Source of the DNA: an uncultured Granulosicoccaceae bacterium
Lineage (GTDB): Bacteria > Pseudomonadota > Gammaproteobacteria > Granulosicoccales > Granulosicoccaceae
Direction: 5' to 3'
Length of the DNA stretch: 39,062 nucleotides
NCBI GenBank assembly: GCA_938028465.1
Contig: CALJAA010000210.1
Span: 1-39,062 of the forward strand
The notes under the pieces were generated by a model that made no database searches, was not told the origin of the DNA, and saw only the letters and a program-made list of their open reading frames with translations. Of the stretch, positions 22,392-30,732 are shown one piece after another (position 1 is the stretch's first letter; the number at the start of each line of letters is the position of its first letter). A program made the translations under genes and the position numbers.

Positions 22392-23645
22392 TTCACTGTT
22401 AACTGAGATGGTCCAGCCGTGGTTATCGCAGAGCTTCTTTGCTAAAGCTAGACCAAGGCCGTGACCACCTCCACCAGCTTGATCTGAGACTCGATAAAAG
22501 GGTTCAAAGATGCGTTTCTGATCTGATTCGCTAACACCAGGGCCGGTGTCTTTGATGTAAACCGAATCTGCATCGATGATGCATTCCACTGAACCTTCCT
22601 GTGTATATTGCCAAGCATTACGCAACACATTGCCTACCACGATACGCAAGGCTGGCTCAGCGGCGCTTATCGCCAGCTGAGCGTTATGTGTAGCAATCAT
22701 TGAAACATTATTGTTAGGCATAACTTCCTGAAAATCAGTCACTAGCTCATCAACAAGATCATTAACGTTAGTGGGGGAGTAGTCTTCCTCCACTTTTTGA
22801 TCGCGTGCTAAAAGTAATAACGTGCTAATCAGGTCAATCATATGATTGGAGGCTCGCAATATGCGATCAACACTGCGGTGGCAACTGTCGTTGTTACAAC
22901 TTATCGATAAATTGGTTGCAGAGCCCTTAATCACTGCCAATGGATTGCGGAGCTCGTGGGATGCATAACGAGCAAAGTCGCGTTCGCGTTCTACGGATGC
23001 TGTGCTGCGTTGTACAAAATGCGTAAGGGCATTACCTAAAATGCGAGTCTCGGAGGATTGATCACCTGATAGAGCACTCAGCTCTAACTCATTTGCATCA
23101 CGCGAATCAAAATCGAAATTTTCGATGGTATCTGCCAACTGAGCAATGGGTGATACGGCCCTGCGGCTAGATGAGTAAGCAAAGAACGCCATACCGTACA
23201 TAAACAACAGAACCAGCGCTAACGGCACGGTGCCAAAATAAAACGACAATTTAGAAACAGTCTCATCTTGGAATAATAATGCGAGCTTGCCGCCGTTTTG
23301 CTCACTGATATGAACAATGCGATCGTCTCCATGCAACATCACTTTATGCTGGCCTTCGGGTAAGTTGCTTAATGCTGCTGGGATCGAACTATCAGTGCCG
23401 CGCCAATTGTAGCCCTGCAGGTTAACCGTGGCAGGCACCGGAAACGCATTGTTTTGATCGCGCATATCCCAAAAATATTCGGCTTCCGCCTCTAAGGCGC
23501 GATTCACTAGTATTTTTTCGGCGATAGCGGATGCCGCTGCGATACCCGCAATCGTGGCAAGGCTGATGATGAGAAGTTGTAGTAAAAAGGCACGTCGAAG
23601 GTGGGATTGCACCTTCAGCCCCTGCGGTTTTTTCATGTTAGCCAC
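22323..23645 (-). CDS. Membrane sensor histidine kinase
   Basis: A 440-residue EnvZ/QseC-type kinase. Helix 1 at about 17-42 (LLQLLIISLATIAGIAAASA), a periplasmic domain of about 90 residues, helix 2 at about 140-162 (LALVLLFMYGMAFFAYSSS), then a HAMP-like linker. The H-box RYASHELRNPLAVIKGS places the phospho-His near residue 229. The ATPase domain has VVGNVLRNAWQYTQEG (N-box), IKDTGPGVSE (G1), RIFEPFYRV (F-box) and GHGLGLALAKKL / GSGTTVRI (G2). All required motifs are intact. The GTG at 23645 is used; ATG 23636 (MKKPQGLKV) is an equal candidate. It is the probable partner of the response regulator, with which it shares a 69-bp antisense overlap at the 3' ends, and is divergent from the fasciclin lipoprotein gene. 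Confidence 0.93.
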   Translation of the reverse strand: MANMKKPQGLKVQSHLRRAFLLQLLIISLATIAGIAAASAIAEKILVNRALEAEAEYFWDMRDQNNAFPVPATVNLQGYNWRGTDSSIPAALSNLPEGQHKVMLHGDDRIVHISEQNGGKLALLFQDETVSKLSFYFGTVPLALVLLFMYGMAFFAYSSSRRAVSPIAQLADTIENFDFDSRDANELELSALSGDQSSETRILGNALTHFVQRSTASVERERDFARYASHELRNPLAVIKGSATNLSISCNNDSCHRSVDRILRASNHMIDLISTLLLLARDQKVEEDYSPTNVNDLVDELVTDFQEVMPNNNVSMIATHNAQLAISAAEPALRIVVGNVLRNAWQYTQEGSVECIIDADSVYIKDTGPGVSESDQKRIFEPFYRVSDQAGGGGHGLGLALAKKLCDNHGWTISVNSELGSGTTVRIIFADTVASASDSM

Positions 23646-23748
23646 ATAGTCTTATGTTTTTGAGCGGATGAGTCTGAGCTGATGATAATTCACATCGCCC
23701 AGTAGAGTGCGAACATCCTTTTGATAATGCGGCATGGTGTGGAATTGA

Positions 23749-23798
23749 GCGTGAACGGGGCGTGAACAGCGCCAAAAAGGCGCTCACTGTGCGTTCAC
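23749..23798. promoter_or_regulatory. Candidate operator: spaced GCGTGAAC repeats
   Basis: In the 230-bp divergent region between the histidine kinase and fasciclin genes, GCGTGAAC occurs at 23749-23756 and again at 23760-23767 (11 bp apart, one helical turn). An inverted, one-base-variant copy GCGTTCAC is at 23791-23798. Between them AGCGCC-AAAAA-GGCGCT (23768-23784) is a dyad. Direct repeats at 11-bp spacing are typical of OmpR/PhoB-family binding sites, and the neighbouring regulator is of that family. Confidence 0.45.
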
Positions 23799-23875
23799 TA
23801 CGGTGGGAGTAACTTGTCTGGCAATGGGGTTCTAGTCCCATGACCAAACAATTTTATTTACCACTGGAGAGAAAT

Positions 23876-25702
23876 ATGTTCAAAAAAGGAATAGCAATAT
23901 TCAGCATGATGGGGGCACTTGTCCTGAGCGCTTGCTCAGACACCACGGTTACCGCCAGAGATGGCGCAGAGTCTGGACAAGCGACAGATGCGACTCAAAC
24001 TATTACTGAAATTGCTAGTGCAACGGCCGACCTTTCAACCCTTACAGCAGCGCTACAAGCTACTGAGCTGGATGCAGTCCTAGATGATCGTGCACGTAGC
24101 TTTACTGTTTTCGCTCCAACTAATGCAGCCTTTGATGCGCTTGGTCAAGAGACGATCGATGCGCTATTAGCTGATACCGCGACGCTAAGTGACATTCTTT
24201 TGTATCACGTATTAGCTGACACCCGCGCAGACGCAGCGGCTGCAACGTCACTAGCTGGCACAACTATCAATGCTGCTAACGGTGATCCGCTAGCCATTTC
24301 ACTTGATGGTGTTCGCTTGTTTATCAATACTTCCGAAGTCGTGATTACTGACATACAGGCCGTTAATGGCGTTGTTCATGTTATAGACATGGTGTTAACA
24401 CCACCAGCAGCACCCTCTGAAGATGCTCCTGCACTTAACCTCGTTGAAACCGCAGTAGAGGCAGGTTCATTTACAACCTTGGCCGCTGCACTACAAGCAA
24501 CTGATTTGATCTCTGTTTTAGCAGATGAATCTGCAAGCTTTACTGTTTTTGCTCCAACTGATGCTGCATTCGATGCGCTAGGTCAGGAGACGATCAATGC
24601 ATTACTCGCTGATCCCGACACGCTTCGCGACATATTGCTTTATCACGTACTACCGGGTGAAGTAGATGCGGCGACAGCTATCAGTTTAGCGGGTACAACC
24701 GTCACGATGGTTAACGGTGACGATAGTGCGATCACGCTAAACGAAGGCCAGTTGATGATCAACATGGCTAATGTAACCACTGCAGATGTGAGAGCGAGTA
24801 ACGGCATCATCCACGTTATTGATGCAGTCATGTTGCCACCTGCTGATCCCGTGGCGACTCAATCCAACATTACTGATACAGCGATTGCTGCTGACTTTCC
24901 AACGTTAGTGGCAGCGCTGCAAGCAACTGGGCTAGATACTGTTCTTGCTGATGAAAGCAGCACGTTCACAGTTTTTGCACCAAGCGAAGAAGCGTTTGCT
25001 AAATTGGGCGACGAGACCATTAACAACCTATTAGCCAACCCTGATCAGCTTAGAGATATTTTGCTTTATCACGTGGTTGCTGGAGCAGCAGTTGATTCGA
25101 CCACAGCTTTAAGCCTAGTGGGTACGACTGTTGAGATGGCGAATGGTGATTCAACTGCGCTAACGTTGGATGGTCAGAATCTGTTGATCAACCAATCAAC
25201 TGTGATTGCGACTGATATACAGGCTAGTAATGGCGTTATCCACGTAATCGACACAGTATTGCTACCACCAGAAGATACCCCGGCTGCTAAAAACCTTATC
25301 GACACGGCACGTGATGCTGGCAACTTCACTACGTTGGTTGCTGCACTAGAGGCTACGGGGTTAGATGTAGCGATTGGCCATGGTAGAGATTTGTACACCG
25401 TATTCGCACCAACTGATGCAGCGTTTGCATTATTAGGTGAGGACACCATTCAAGCCTTATTAGCTGATCCTGAGACGCTCCGAAATATCCTTCTTTATCA
25501 CGTGATTACCGGTACAGCGCTCGACGGTGCAACCGTTACGGACAAAGTCGGCGTTTCCATCGAAATGGCGAATGGTGATCGCATTGTGGTTAAACAAAAA
25601 AATGGTGGATTGTTTATTAACAATAGCCAGATTGTTGCGACGGATATCAGAGCCTCTAACGGCATTATCCATGTACTGGATGCGGTACTCATCCCGCAGT
25701 AA
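23876..25702 (+). CDS. Lipoprotein with four fasciclin (FAS1) domains
   Basis: A 608-residue exported protein. Start ATG 23876 follows GGAGAGAAAT (the frame is open 36 bases upstream but without a site). The signal MFKKGIAIFSMMGALVLSAC has a lipobox (LSAC), so it is probably anchored in the outer membrane. Four tandem FAS1 domains of about 135-140 residues follow, each with FTVFAPTNAAFDALG-type H1, DILLYHV and a closing NGVVHVID / NGIIHVID H2 motif. Domains 1, 2 and 4 keep FAPTxAAF; domain 3 has FAPSEEAF. The units are alike at DNA level, indicating internal duplication. FAS1 domains mediate cell-surface or polysaccharide adhesion. It ends at a strong terminator and is divergent from the sensor kinase, so it may be a target of that two-component system. 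Confidence 0.93.
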   Translation: MFKKGIAIFSMMGALVLSACSDTTVTARDGAESGQATDATQTITEIASATADLSTLTAALQATELDAVLDDRARSFTVFAPTNAAFDALGQETIDALLADTATLSDILLYHVLADTRADAAAATSLAGTTINAANGDPLAISLDGVRLFINTSEVVITDIQAVNGVVHVIDMVLTPPAAPSEDAPALNLVETAVEAGSFTTLAAALQATDLISVLADESASFTVFAPTDAAFDALGQETINALLADPDTLRDILLYHVLPGEVDAATAISLAGTTVTMVNGDDSAITLNEGQLMINMANVTTADVRASNGIIHVIDAVMLPPADPVATQSNITDTAIAADFPTLVAALQATGLDTVLADESSTFTVFAPSEEAFAKLGDETINNLLANPDQLRDILLYHVVAGAAVDSTTALSLVGTTVEMANGDSTALTLDGQNLLINQSTVIATDIQASNGVIHVIDTVLLPPEDTPAAKNLIDTARDAGNFTTLVAALEATGLDVAIGHGRDLYTVFAPTDAAFALLGEDTIQALLADPETLRNILLYHVITGTALDGATVTDKVGVSIEMANGDRIVVKQKNGGLFINNSQIVATDIRASNGIIHVLDAVLIPQ

Positions 25703-25779
25703 GACGGTTATAAGATTAGAGCTAGGCCATGGCGGTTAGCTGATTGCCATTAATTATTAATGCTAACGGCCATGTTTAC

Positions 25780-25808
25780 GCCCGGTGTGCACGCGCCGGG
25801 CTTTTTTT
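25780..25808 (+). terminator. Rho-independent terminator after the fasciclin gene
   Basis: GCCCGG (25780-25785) pairs with CCGGGC (25796-25801) around a 10-base loop, followed by seven T (25802-25808). A second imperfect dyad, CATGGCGGTTAGC at 25728-25740 with GCTAACGGCCATG at 25762-25774, lies between the stop codon and this hairpin. The rest of 25809-25928 holds nothing recognised. Confidence 0.85.
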
Positions 25809-25928
25809 ATTGTTGCGGAACTAGGGGGGCGGTGATTACTTTAGTGTTTGCCTTTTTAGGTAGCGTTACGGCGCCACATTATCCAAAGGCTGACAATAAT
25901 ATGGCACAGTAATTTTGTGTGGCTAAGT

Positions 25929-26039
25929 ATGGTGACTACAACATCACCAGTGAAGCGAGCTTCATTGTGGTCAAAATTAGGTCAACAAACGGTTGTACTG
26001 TTTATTTTCTCTTTCGGAACTGCCATGCTTATTTGGTGA
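25929..26039 (+). CDS. Possible 36-residue single-helix membrane peptide
   Basis: A short frame encoding a basic, polar N-terminus (MVTTTSPVKRASLWSKLGQ) followed by one hydrophobic helix (VVLFIFSFGTAMLIW) at residues about 22-36, ending at TGA 26037. The positive-inside layout is what a real small inner-membrane protein would show. However, the ribosome-binding site is weak (GTGTGGCTAAG before the ATG) and nothing outside composition supports it. It lies 54 bp before the DUF4159 gene on the same strand and could be a leader or partner for it. No family recognised. Confidence 0.35.
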   Translation: MVTTTSPVKRASLWSKLGQQTVVLFIFSFGTAMLIW

Positions 26040-26092
26040 CCAACTGCTATAGCTATTACGCTTCTTCACGATAATTCGGAAACGCCAGAACA

Positions 26093-26947
26093 GTGAAAAC
26101 CACTTCAACGTTTGTAATCAGTTTTTTGTGCGCATGCCTAATGCCAATAAACGCATCGGCCCAGCTCGCTATTTGTACTACCCCTCAACGTCCGGATTGT
26201 CCCAAGGCTCTTTCTGGCGTTGCTAATGGCGAATTTACATTTTCACGCATGATATTTACTGATAACCAACAAGCGATAGAAGACCTCGGTGATCGAATCG
26301 GTTATCCGCATTGGCAGGCTGACTGCTCTGAATCAGAACCACACTTTATTGCAGCAATGAAGCGCTTAACACATGTTGATACCAACGAGGACAGCCAGTC
26401 GATCTCATTGATTGATGACCGCTTGTTTGATTACCCAATGCTATACATCGTAGAGGCTGGATTTGCGTCAATCTCCGATCCGGAAGCTGAGAACTTGAAT
26501 GAGTATTTGATGCGAGGTGGTTTCTTACTTGTGGATGATTTTCATGGCAGTCACCAATGGGAGCAATTTGAAGGATGGATATCCAAGGTCTTTCCCGACC
26601 GCGCTATTGTGGATTTACCGCAAGATCACGAAATATTTAATGTGCATTTTTCGATTGAAGAATTTGCCCAAATACCCGGATTACGCGCCCTATGTTTAAA
26701 TCCGGGCGAAACGTGGGAATTGCCCATATCAAAGTCGTTCAATGTTGTTGAAAGTAATTCGTCACGACAAACGCCGAGATGGCGTGCGATTTTGGATGAT
26801 GACGGGCGCGTCATGGTGATGATTAACTGGAATATGGATTTAGGTGATGCGTGGGAGCATGCGGATATGGAGGAGTACAACGCGGTCTATACTGCTACGG
26901 CCTATCGGCTGGGTGTTAATTACGTAATTTATGGTATGACGCACTAG
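26093..26947 (+). CDS. DUF4159 domain exported protein
   Basis: A 284-residue protein with an N-terminal signal peptide (about 1-23, TFVISFLCACLMPINASA). The body fits DUF4159 (PF13709): FTFSRMIFTDN, PMLYIVEAGFASISDPEAEN, LNEYLMRGGFLLVDDFHGSH, WEQFEGWISKVFPDRAIVDL, DHEIFNVHFSIEE and the C-terminal MVMINWNMDLGDAWEHAD. Domain relatives sit in membrane complexes with AAA ATPase and vWA proteins in many bacteria; here it is alone. The fold resembles a glutamine-amidotransferase-like (ThuA-like) domain, with enzymatic activity unproven. Start is GTG 26093, judged from the signal peptide. Four Cys in the mature N-terminal part (ICTTPQRPDC and ADCSE) could form disulfides. Confidence 0.85.
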   Translation: MKTTSTFVISFLCACLMPINASAQLAICTTPQRPDCPKALSGVANGEFTFSRMIFTDNQQAIEDLGDRIGYPHWQADCSESEPHFIAAMKRLTHVDTNEDSQSISLIDDRLFDYPMLYIVEAGFASISDPEAENLNEYLMRGGFLLVDDFHGSHQWEQFEGWISKVFPDRAIVDLPQDHEIFNVHFSIEEFAQIPGLRALCLNPGETWELPISKSFNVVESNSSRQTPRWRAILDDDGRVMVMINWNMDLGDAWEHADMEEYNAVYTATAYRLGVNYVIYGMTH

Positions 26948-26964
26948 CCATACTGTCTGGGGTA

Positions 26965-26989
26965 GTGACTCTTAATAAATTAGAGTCAC
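26965..26989. terminator. Candidate bidirectional terminator hairpin
   Basis: GTGACTCT (26965-26972) pairs with AGAGTCAC (26982-26989) across an AT-rich loop; GGT and ACC extend the stem outward with a mismatch. It sits between the convergent DUF4159 and GAPDH genes. No long T-tract on either side, so termination efficiency is uncertain. Confidence 0.5.
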
Positions 26990-27011
26990 CACCTCAGTCT
27001 TTAGCCTGATT

Positions 27012-28463
27012 TTAAGCAGGTACGTTTGTGATCTGTAGTCCAACCATTTGTTGCATCACACGGAGTACTTGTGTGCTGTAACCAAATTCGTTGTCGTACC
27101 AAACATAAAGTACGCAGCGATCATCTTCTACCAGTGTTGCAACAGAGTCAAAAATTGCCGGTTCTGGCGTGCCAACAAAATCACTTGAAACCACTTCAGT
27201 GGAGTAAGCGTAAGCAATTTGCTGGCTAAGCGATGAGTGGAATGCCATATCACGAACGTGAGCGTTTAGTGCATCCCTATCAGTCCCATTTTTTAGATTC
27301 AGGTTACAAACTGCCATCGAAACATTTGGTGTAGGCACTCGAATCGCGTTACCCGTTAGTTTGCCAGCGAGTTCTGGTAAGGCTTTAGCAACAGCTTTTG
27401 CAGCACCTGTTGAGGTGAGTACCATGTTAAGCGGTGCGCTACGTCCACGACGATCCGCTTTATGATAGTTATCAATCAAGTTTTGATCGTTGGTATATGA
27501 GTGAACTGTTTCAACGTGGCCATTAAGAATGCCAAATTCATCGTTGATCACTTTGAGCACGGGCGTAATCGCATTGGTCGTGCAGCTTGCCGCACAGACG
27601 ATGTTGTCTTCGTCTAGTAAGTCATCGTGGTTAACACCGTAAACGATATTTTTAATTGCGCCACTGGCAGGTGCTGTAAGTAGCACTTTTTTTGCACCCT
27701 TGGGCACTAGGTGGCGTGATAACGCTTCTTCGTCTTTGAACACACCGGTGTTATCAACAATTAATGCATCGTTAATACCGTATTCAGTGTAATCAATGTC
27801 TTCTGGCTGATTAGCGTAAATAATTTTAATAAAGTTGCCGTTAGCGATTATTGCGCTCTGTTCTTCATCAACAGTAATGTGACCATTGAATGGGCCGTGT
27901 ATCGAATCGCGGCGAAGTAGGCTGGCACGTTTTTGAAGATCACCTTCGCGACCACCTCTAACAACGATCGCGCGTAGGCGAAGTGGGTTATTTGAGGTTG
28001 TACGCTCGATGAGTAGTCGGGCTAGAATGCGGCCAATTCGGCCAAAGCCATAAAGGACAATATCGCGGGGCTCGTCAAGAACCGTTGATTGATCCGGTAA
28101 GTGCTTGGTGGCTTCGGTGACGTAGGCGCTAACGTCGCTGTCTGGTTTGCCGCTGAGCTGGCCTGCCTTTCGCGCATCAAATGCCATCTTGCCAATATCG
28201 ATTCTGGATGATCCTGGCTTGATTTGGGTAATAGCGTTCAGTACTCGAGCTGTCTCGGCTACTGATATTGATTCGCCAACCACTTGCAAAGATAGGCGAT
28301 GAGCCTTGATTATCTCAATTGCTGAGGCGTTCATGAGCTTGCGGCCAAACACTGTGATGATGACGCCACGCTCTCGATAGAGTGCGCCAACGGCCGGAAT
28401 CATGTGTTCGGCAAAGCCTTGCTCTTCTATGTAACTGTTCAGATAGGGGTTTTCTGTTGCCAC
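27012..28463 (-). CDS. gap: Glyceraldehyde-3-phosphate dehydrogenase, long form
   Basis: A 483-residue GAPDH, about 150 longer than the usual 330-340. The extra part is the N-terminal about 125 residues (IPAVGALYRERGVIITVFGR, ARVLNAITQIKPGSSRIDIG), a helical extension found in a pseudomonad-type GAPDH of about 460 residues. The core starts at DIVLYGFGRIGRILARLLIE (Rossmann fold), with VDNTGVFKDEEALSRH, the catalytic Cys near residue 294 in CAASCTTNAITPVL, VHSYTNDQNLID, APLNMVLTSTGAAKAV and VWYDNEFGYSTQVLRVM. It oxidises or regenerates glyceraldehyde-3-phosphate with NAD(P) and phosphate. GTG 28463 has AGGT about 8 bases upstream. Divergent from the kinase gene. No other glycolytic gene is adjacent, so direction (glycolytic or gluconeogenic) cannot be told. 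Confidence 0.92.
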   Translation of the reverse strand: MATENPYLNSYIEEQGFAEHMIPAVGALYRERGVIITVFGRKLMNASAIEIIKAHRLSLQVVGESISVAETARVLNAITQIKPGSSRIDIGKMAFDARKAGQLSGKPDSDVSAYVTEATKHLPDQSTVLDEPRDIVLYGFGRIGRILARLLIERTTSNNPLRLRAIVVRGGREGDLQKRASLLRRDSIHGPFNGHITVDEEQSAIIANGNFIKIIYANQPEDIDYTEYGINDALIVDNTGVFKDEEALSRHLVPKGAKKVLLTAPASGAIKNIVYGVNHDDLLDEDNIVCAASCTTNAITPVLKVINDEFGILNGHVETVHSYTNDQNLIDNYHKADRRGRSAPLNMVLTSTGAAKAVAKALPELAGKLTGNAIRVPTPNVSMAVCNLNLKNGTDRDALNAHVRDMAFHSSLSQQIAYAYSTEVVSSDFVGTPEPAIFDSVATLVEDDRCVLYVWYDNEFGYSTQVLRVMQQMVGLQITNVPA

Positions 28464-28711
28464 GAGTGTACCTGTTGGTGTGTAGGGGGTGCTGGACTAA
28501 GCTGTTAGGCCTTGTCGAGTGTCCCCATTTTATCGTCAATAGGGAAAAAAGGCTGAATTCTAGGTGTTGACTTTTCGATATGTGACACGCCTACCGATGA
28601 TTAACGGTCGATCTGGTCGCAGTATTGGGGAAATGCAGCTATTGCAACATTGATGGGGGCTGATTTTGATAACATATCTCAACTTTCGCTCCGCAGCCTC
28701 ACCATCCCGGT

Positions 28712-30715
28712 ATGGAATCCAGCACGCCCTACAAAACGCTACAACCGGGGGACATGCTCAATTGGTATCGTATTGAGCGGATTCTGGGGCGGGGTGGTTT
28801 TGGCGTCATCTATTTGGCTACGGACACCAATCTAGATCATCTGGTCGCCATCAAAGAATATATCCCGAGCGACGTTGCGACACGTTCAGAGGATAGCCAG
28901 GTACACCCGATTACAGAAGATCACAGCAAGATGTTTCGCTGGGGTATGGATCGCTTCATTAAAGAAGCCAGAAACCTAGTCAAGTTCAAACACCCGAATA
29001 TTGTTCGGGTCATGTCGGTATTTCAACAAAACAATACCGCATACATGGTAATGGAGTTTGAAGAAGGCGAAGAGCTGCGTAGTTATCTCAAACGATCGGA
29101 TGCAAATACCGAACATAACTTGAAGGCGCTGATATTACCAATATCGCAGGGCCTTGCAGAAGTTCACCGTCATGGCTTTGTGCATCGGGATATCAAACCT
29201 GCCAATATTTTAGTCAGAAGAAACGGCTCCCCTGTATTGTTGGATTTTGGATCTGCACGTAACGCAGGGCGATTTACGCAACAGCAAAATATGACCGCCT
29301 TAGTTTCAGCAGGCTACGCGCCGCTGGAACAATACAACGGGGATGGCGATGAGCAACAAGGCCCATGGACCGATATCTATGCGCTAGGCGGTGTGCTTTA
29401 TTACGCTATCACTGGCAACGATCCAGCCGACAGTACTCGGCGTGGTGCAGCGATGCTCAATGACGCTAAGGACCCACTTGTTCCGGTAATAAAATTAGGT
29501 AAGGGCCGATATTCCGACGCGTTTTTATCGGCAATTGATTGGGCACTTCGTTTCAAAATTGCTGACAGGCCACAAACCTTAGCCGATTGGATGCCAGCTC
29601 TACTGGGCGACAAAACGGTTAAGGATGCACAACAATCAAGTGGCGATTGGGTAGACGGAGGTGGATTTGGCTCTGAACAGATTACCCAGCTCGATAGCCT
29701 AACTTTGCAGGAGATGTCGGATGCCACTGTGCTTTCAAGAGATCGTACGCCTTCTGTTCGTGGTGCCATTCAGCGCCCTGTTCCTGATTCGAAACAACGT
29801 CGTAATGGTTCACTTAGAGCCTTAGCATGGTTAAGCCTTGTTTTGTTTGTGAGTGCCTCAGCAATTTGGGTCGGGCAAGAGCGGCCCGATATAGTCGATG
29901 GTGTGATTGATAGCTTATATCGTGGAGATGGCGGCGAAGCCGCAGCTGAGGAGGAAGCTAAACAAGCCGCGCTAAAGCTTGCGGAGCAGGAGGCTGCCGA
30001 AAAGGCCAAAGCTGATGCGTTAATAGCAGCCGAACAAAAAGCGCAAGCTGAACGCGAAGAGGCTGCAAAAGTAAAACAGGCTGAAGAAGAAGCAAACGCT
30101 GCACAAGCGGCCGCGTTAGCCGAACAAGAAGCTGAGGCTGCGCGAGCCCAAGAAGAAATACGACAAGCCGCAGAGGATGCTGAGCTTGAAAGACGCCGGT
30201 TAGAAACGCGACTAAAACGCAAGCTCAACAGAGCCTTGACTGACGCAAGAGTTGCTTTGACACGTGGTGATTTAAACGCAGCGCAGCGTCAGTTGGATAC
30301 TGCAAAAGGAATTGGTATCAGTGATACGCGAATGTACAAGCTGGAAACAGATTTGCAAACGGCATTAGAGGAGTACTACAAGCCGGTTAGTGATGATGAT
30401 TTTGATATCGTTATGCGCATGTTTGATTCTTTAAAAAGAGCGATTGAGAATAAGGATATATCTGCGGTGGAGCGCTTAACCACATCGTCTGACCAAGTGC
30501 AGCTGTTTGCGGCATTGATCAAACGGTTTGAAAAAATCGAAATTGAAATAACCGGCATTAAGGTTCGAAATGCAGATAAATCGATAAGTGGGCAATTAAA
30601 AATCAAATCCATGGTGCGCTCTAACGGCGATCGAGCAACGCCATCTGATGCTTATCGAAATAGAACGATAAAATCCAGACGAGTCAATGGGCGTTGGTCA
30701 GTCATAGATTGGTAA
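28712..30715 (+). CDS. Transmembrane Ser/Thr protein kinase with TolA-like coiled coil
   Basis: A 667-residue protein. Kinase domain about 15-300: Gly loop ILGRGGFGVIY, Lys in VAIKEYIPSD, catalytic loop VHRDIKPANI near 157-166, DFGSARN near 177, and APLEQYNGDG/ GPWTDIYALGGVLYY in the activation segment; all key residues are present. A membrane helix lies at about 367-388 (ALAWLSLVLFVSASAIWVG). Then comes an Ala/Glu/Lys/Gln-rich coiled coil, about 405-510 (EAAEEEAKQAALKLAEQEAA and similar), and a C-terminal about 115-residue domain ending RRVNGRWSVIDW, which resembles an NTF2/SnoaL-like or Cif-type fold. The kinase is cytoplasmic and the coiled coil plus tail should be periplasmic, fitting an envelope-sensing kinase. 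No phosphatase or FHA gene is near. Start ATG 28712 has a weak ribosome-binding site. Confidence 0.88.
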   Translation: MESSTPYKTLQPGDMLNWYRIERILGRGGFGVIYLATDTNLDHLVAIKEYIPSDVATRSEDSQVHPITEDHSKMFRWGMDRFIKEARNLVKFKHPNIVRVMSVFQQNNTAYMVMEFEEGEELRSYLKRSDANTEHNLKALILPISQGLAEVHRHGFVHRDIKPANILVRRNGSPVLLDFGSARNAGRFTQQQNMTALVSAGYAPLEQYNGDGDEQQGPWTDIYALGGVLYYAITGNDPADSTRRGAAMLNDAKDPLVPVIKLGKGRYSDAFLSAIDWALRFKIADRPQTLADWMPALLGDKTVKDAQQSSGDWVDGGGFGSEQITQLDSLTLQEMSDATVLSRDRTPSVRGAIQRPVPDSKQRRNGSLRALAWLSLVLFVSASAIWVGQERPDIVDGVIDSLYRGDGGEAAAEEEAKQAALKLAEQEAAEKAKADALIAAEQKAQAEREEAAKVKQAEEEANAAQAAALAEQEAEAARAQEEIRQAAEDAELERRRLETRLKRKLNRALTDARVALTRGDLNAAQRQLDTAKGIGISDTRMYKLETDLQTALEEYYKPVSDDDFDIVMRMFDSLKRAIENKDISAVERLTTSSDQVQLFAALIKRFEKIEIEITGIKVRNADKSISGQLKIKSMVRSNGDRATPSDAYRNRTIKSRRVNGRWSVIDW

Positions 30716-30732
30716 TGTGTGAAGGGCTGCTT

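Noticed and set aside
27012..28463. GAPDH fused to a second enzyme because of its length.
   Set aside because: The N-terminal extension matches the long GAPDH type known in pseudomonads and shows no separate catalytic motif.
29770..30228. A 152-residue Ser/Ala/Cys-rich minus-strand frame.
   Set aside because: It is the mirror of the Ala/Glu-rich coiled coil of the kinase; long antisense frames are expected opposite such biased codons.
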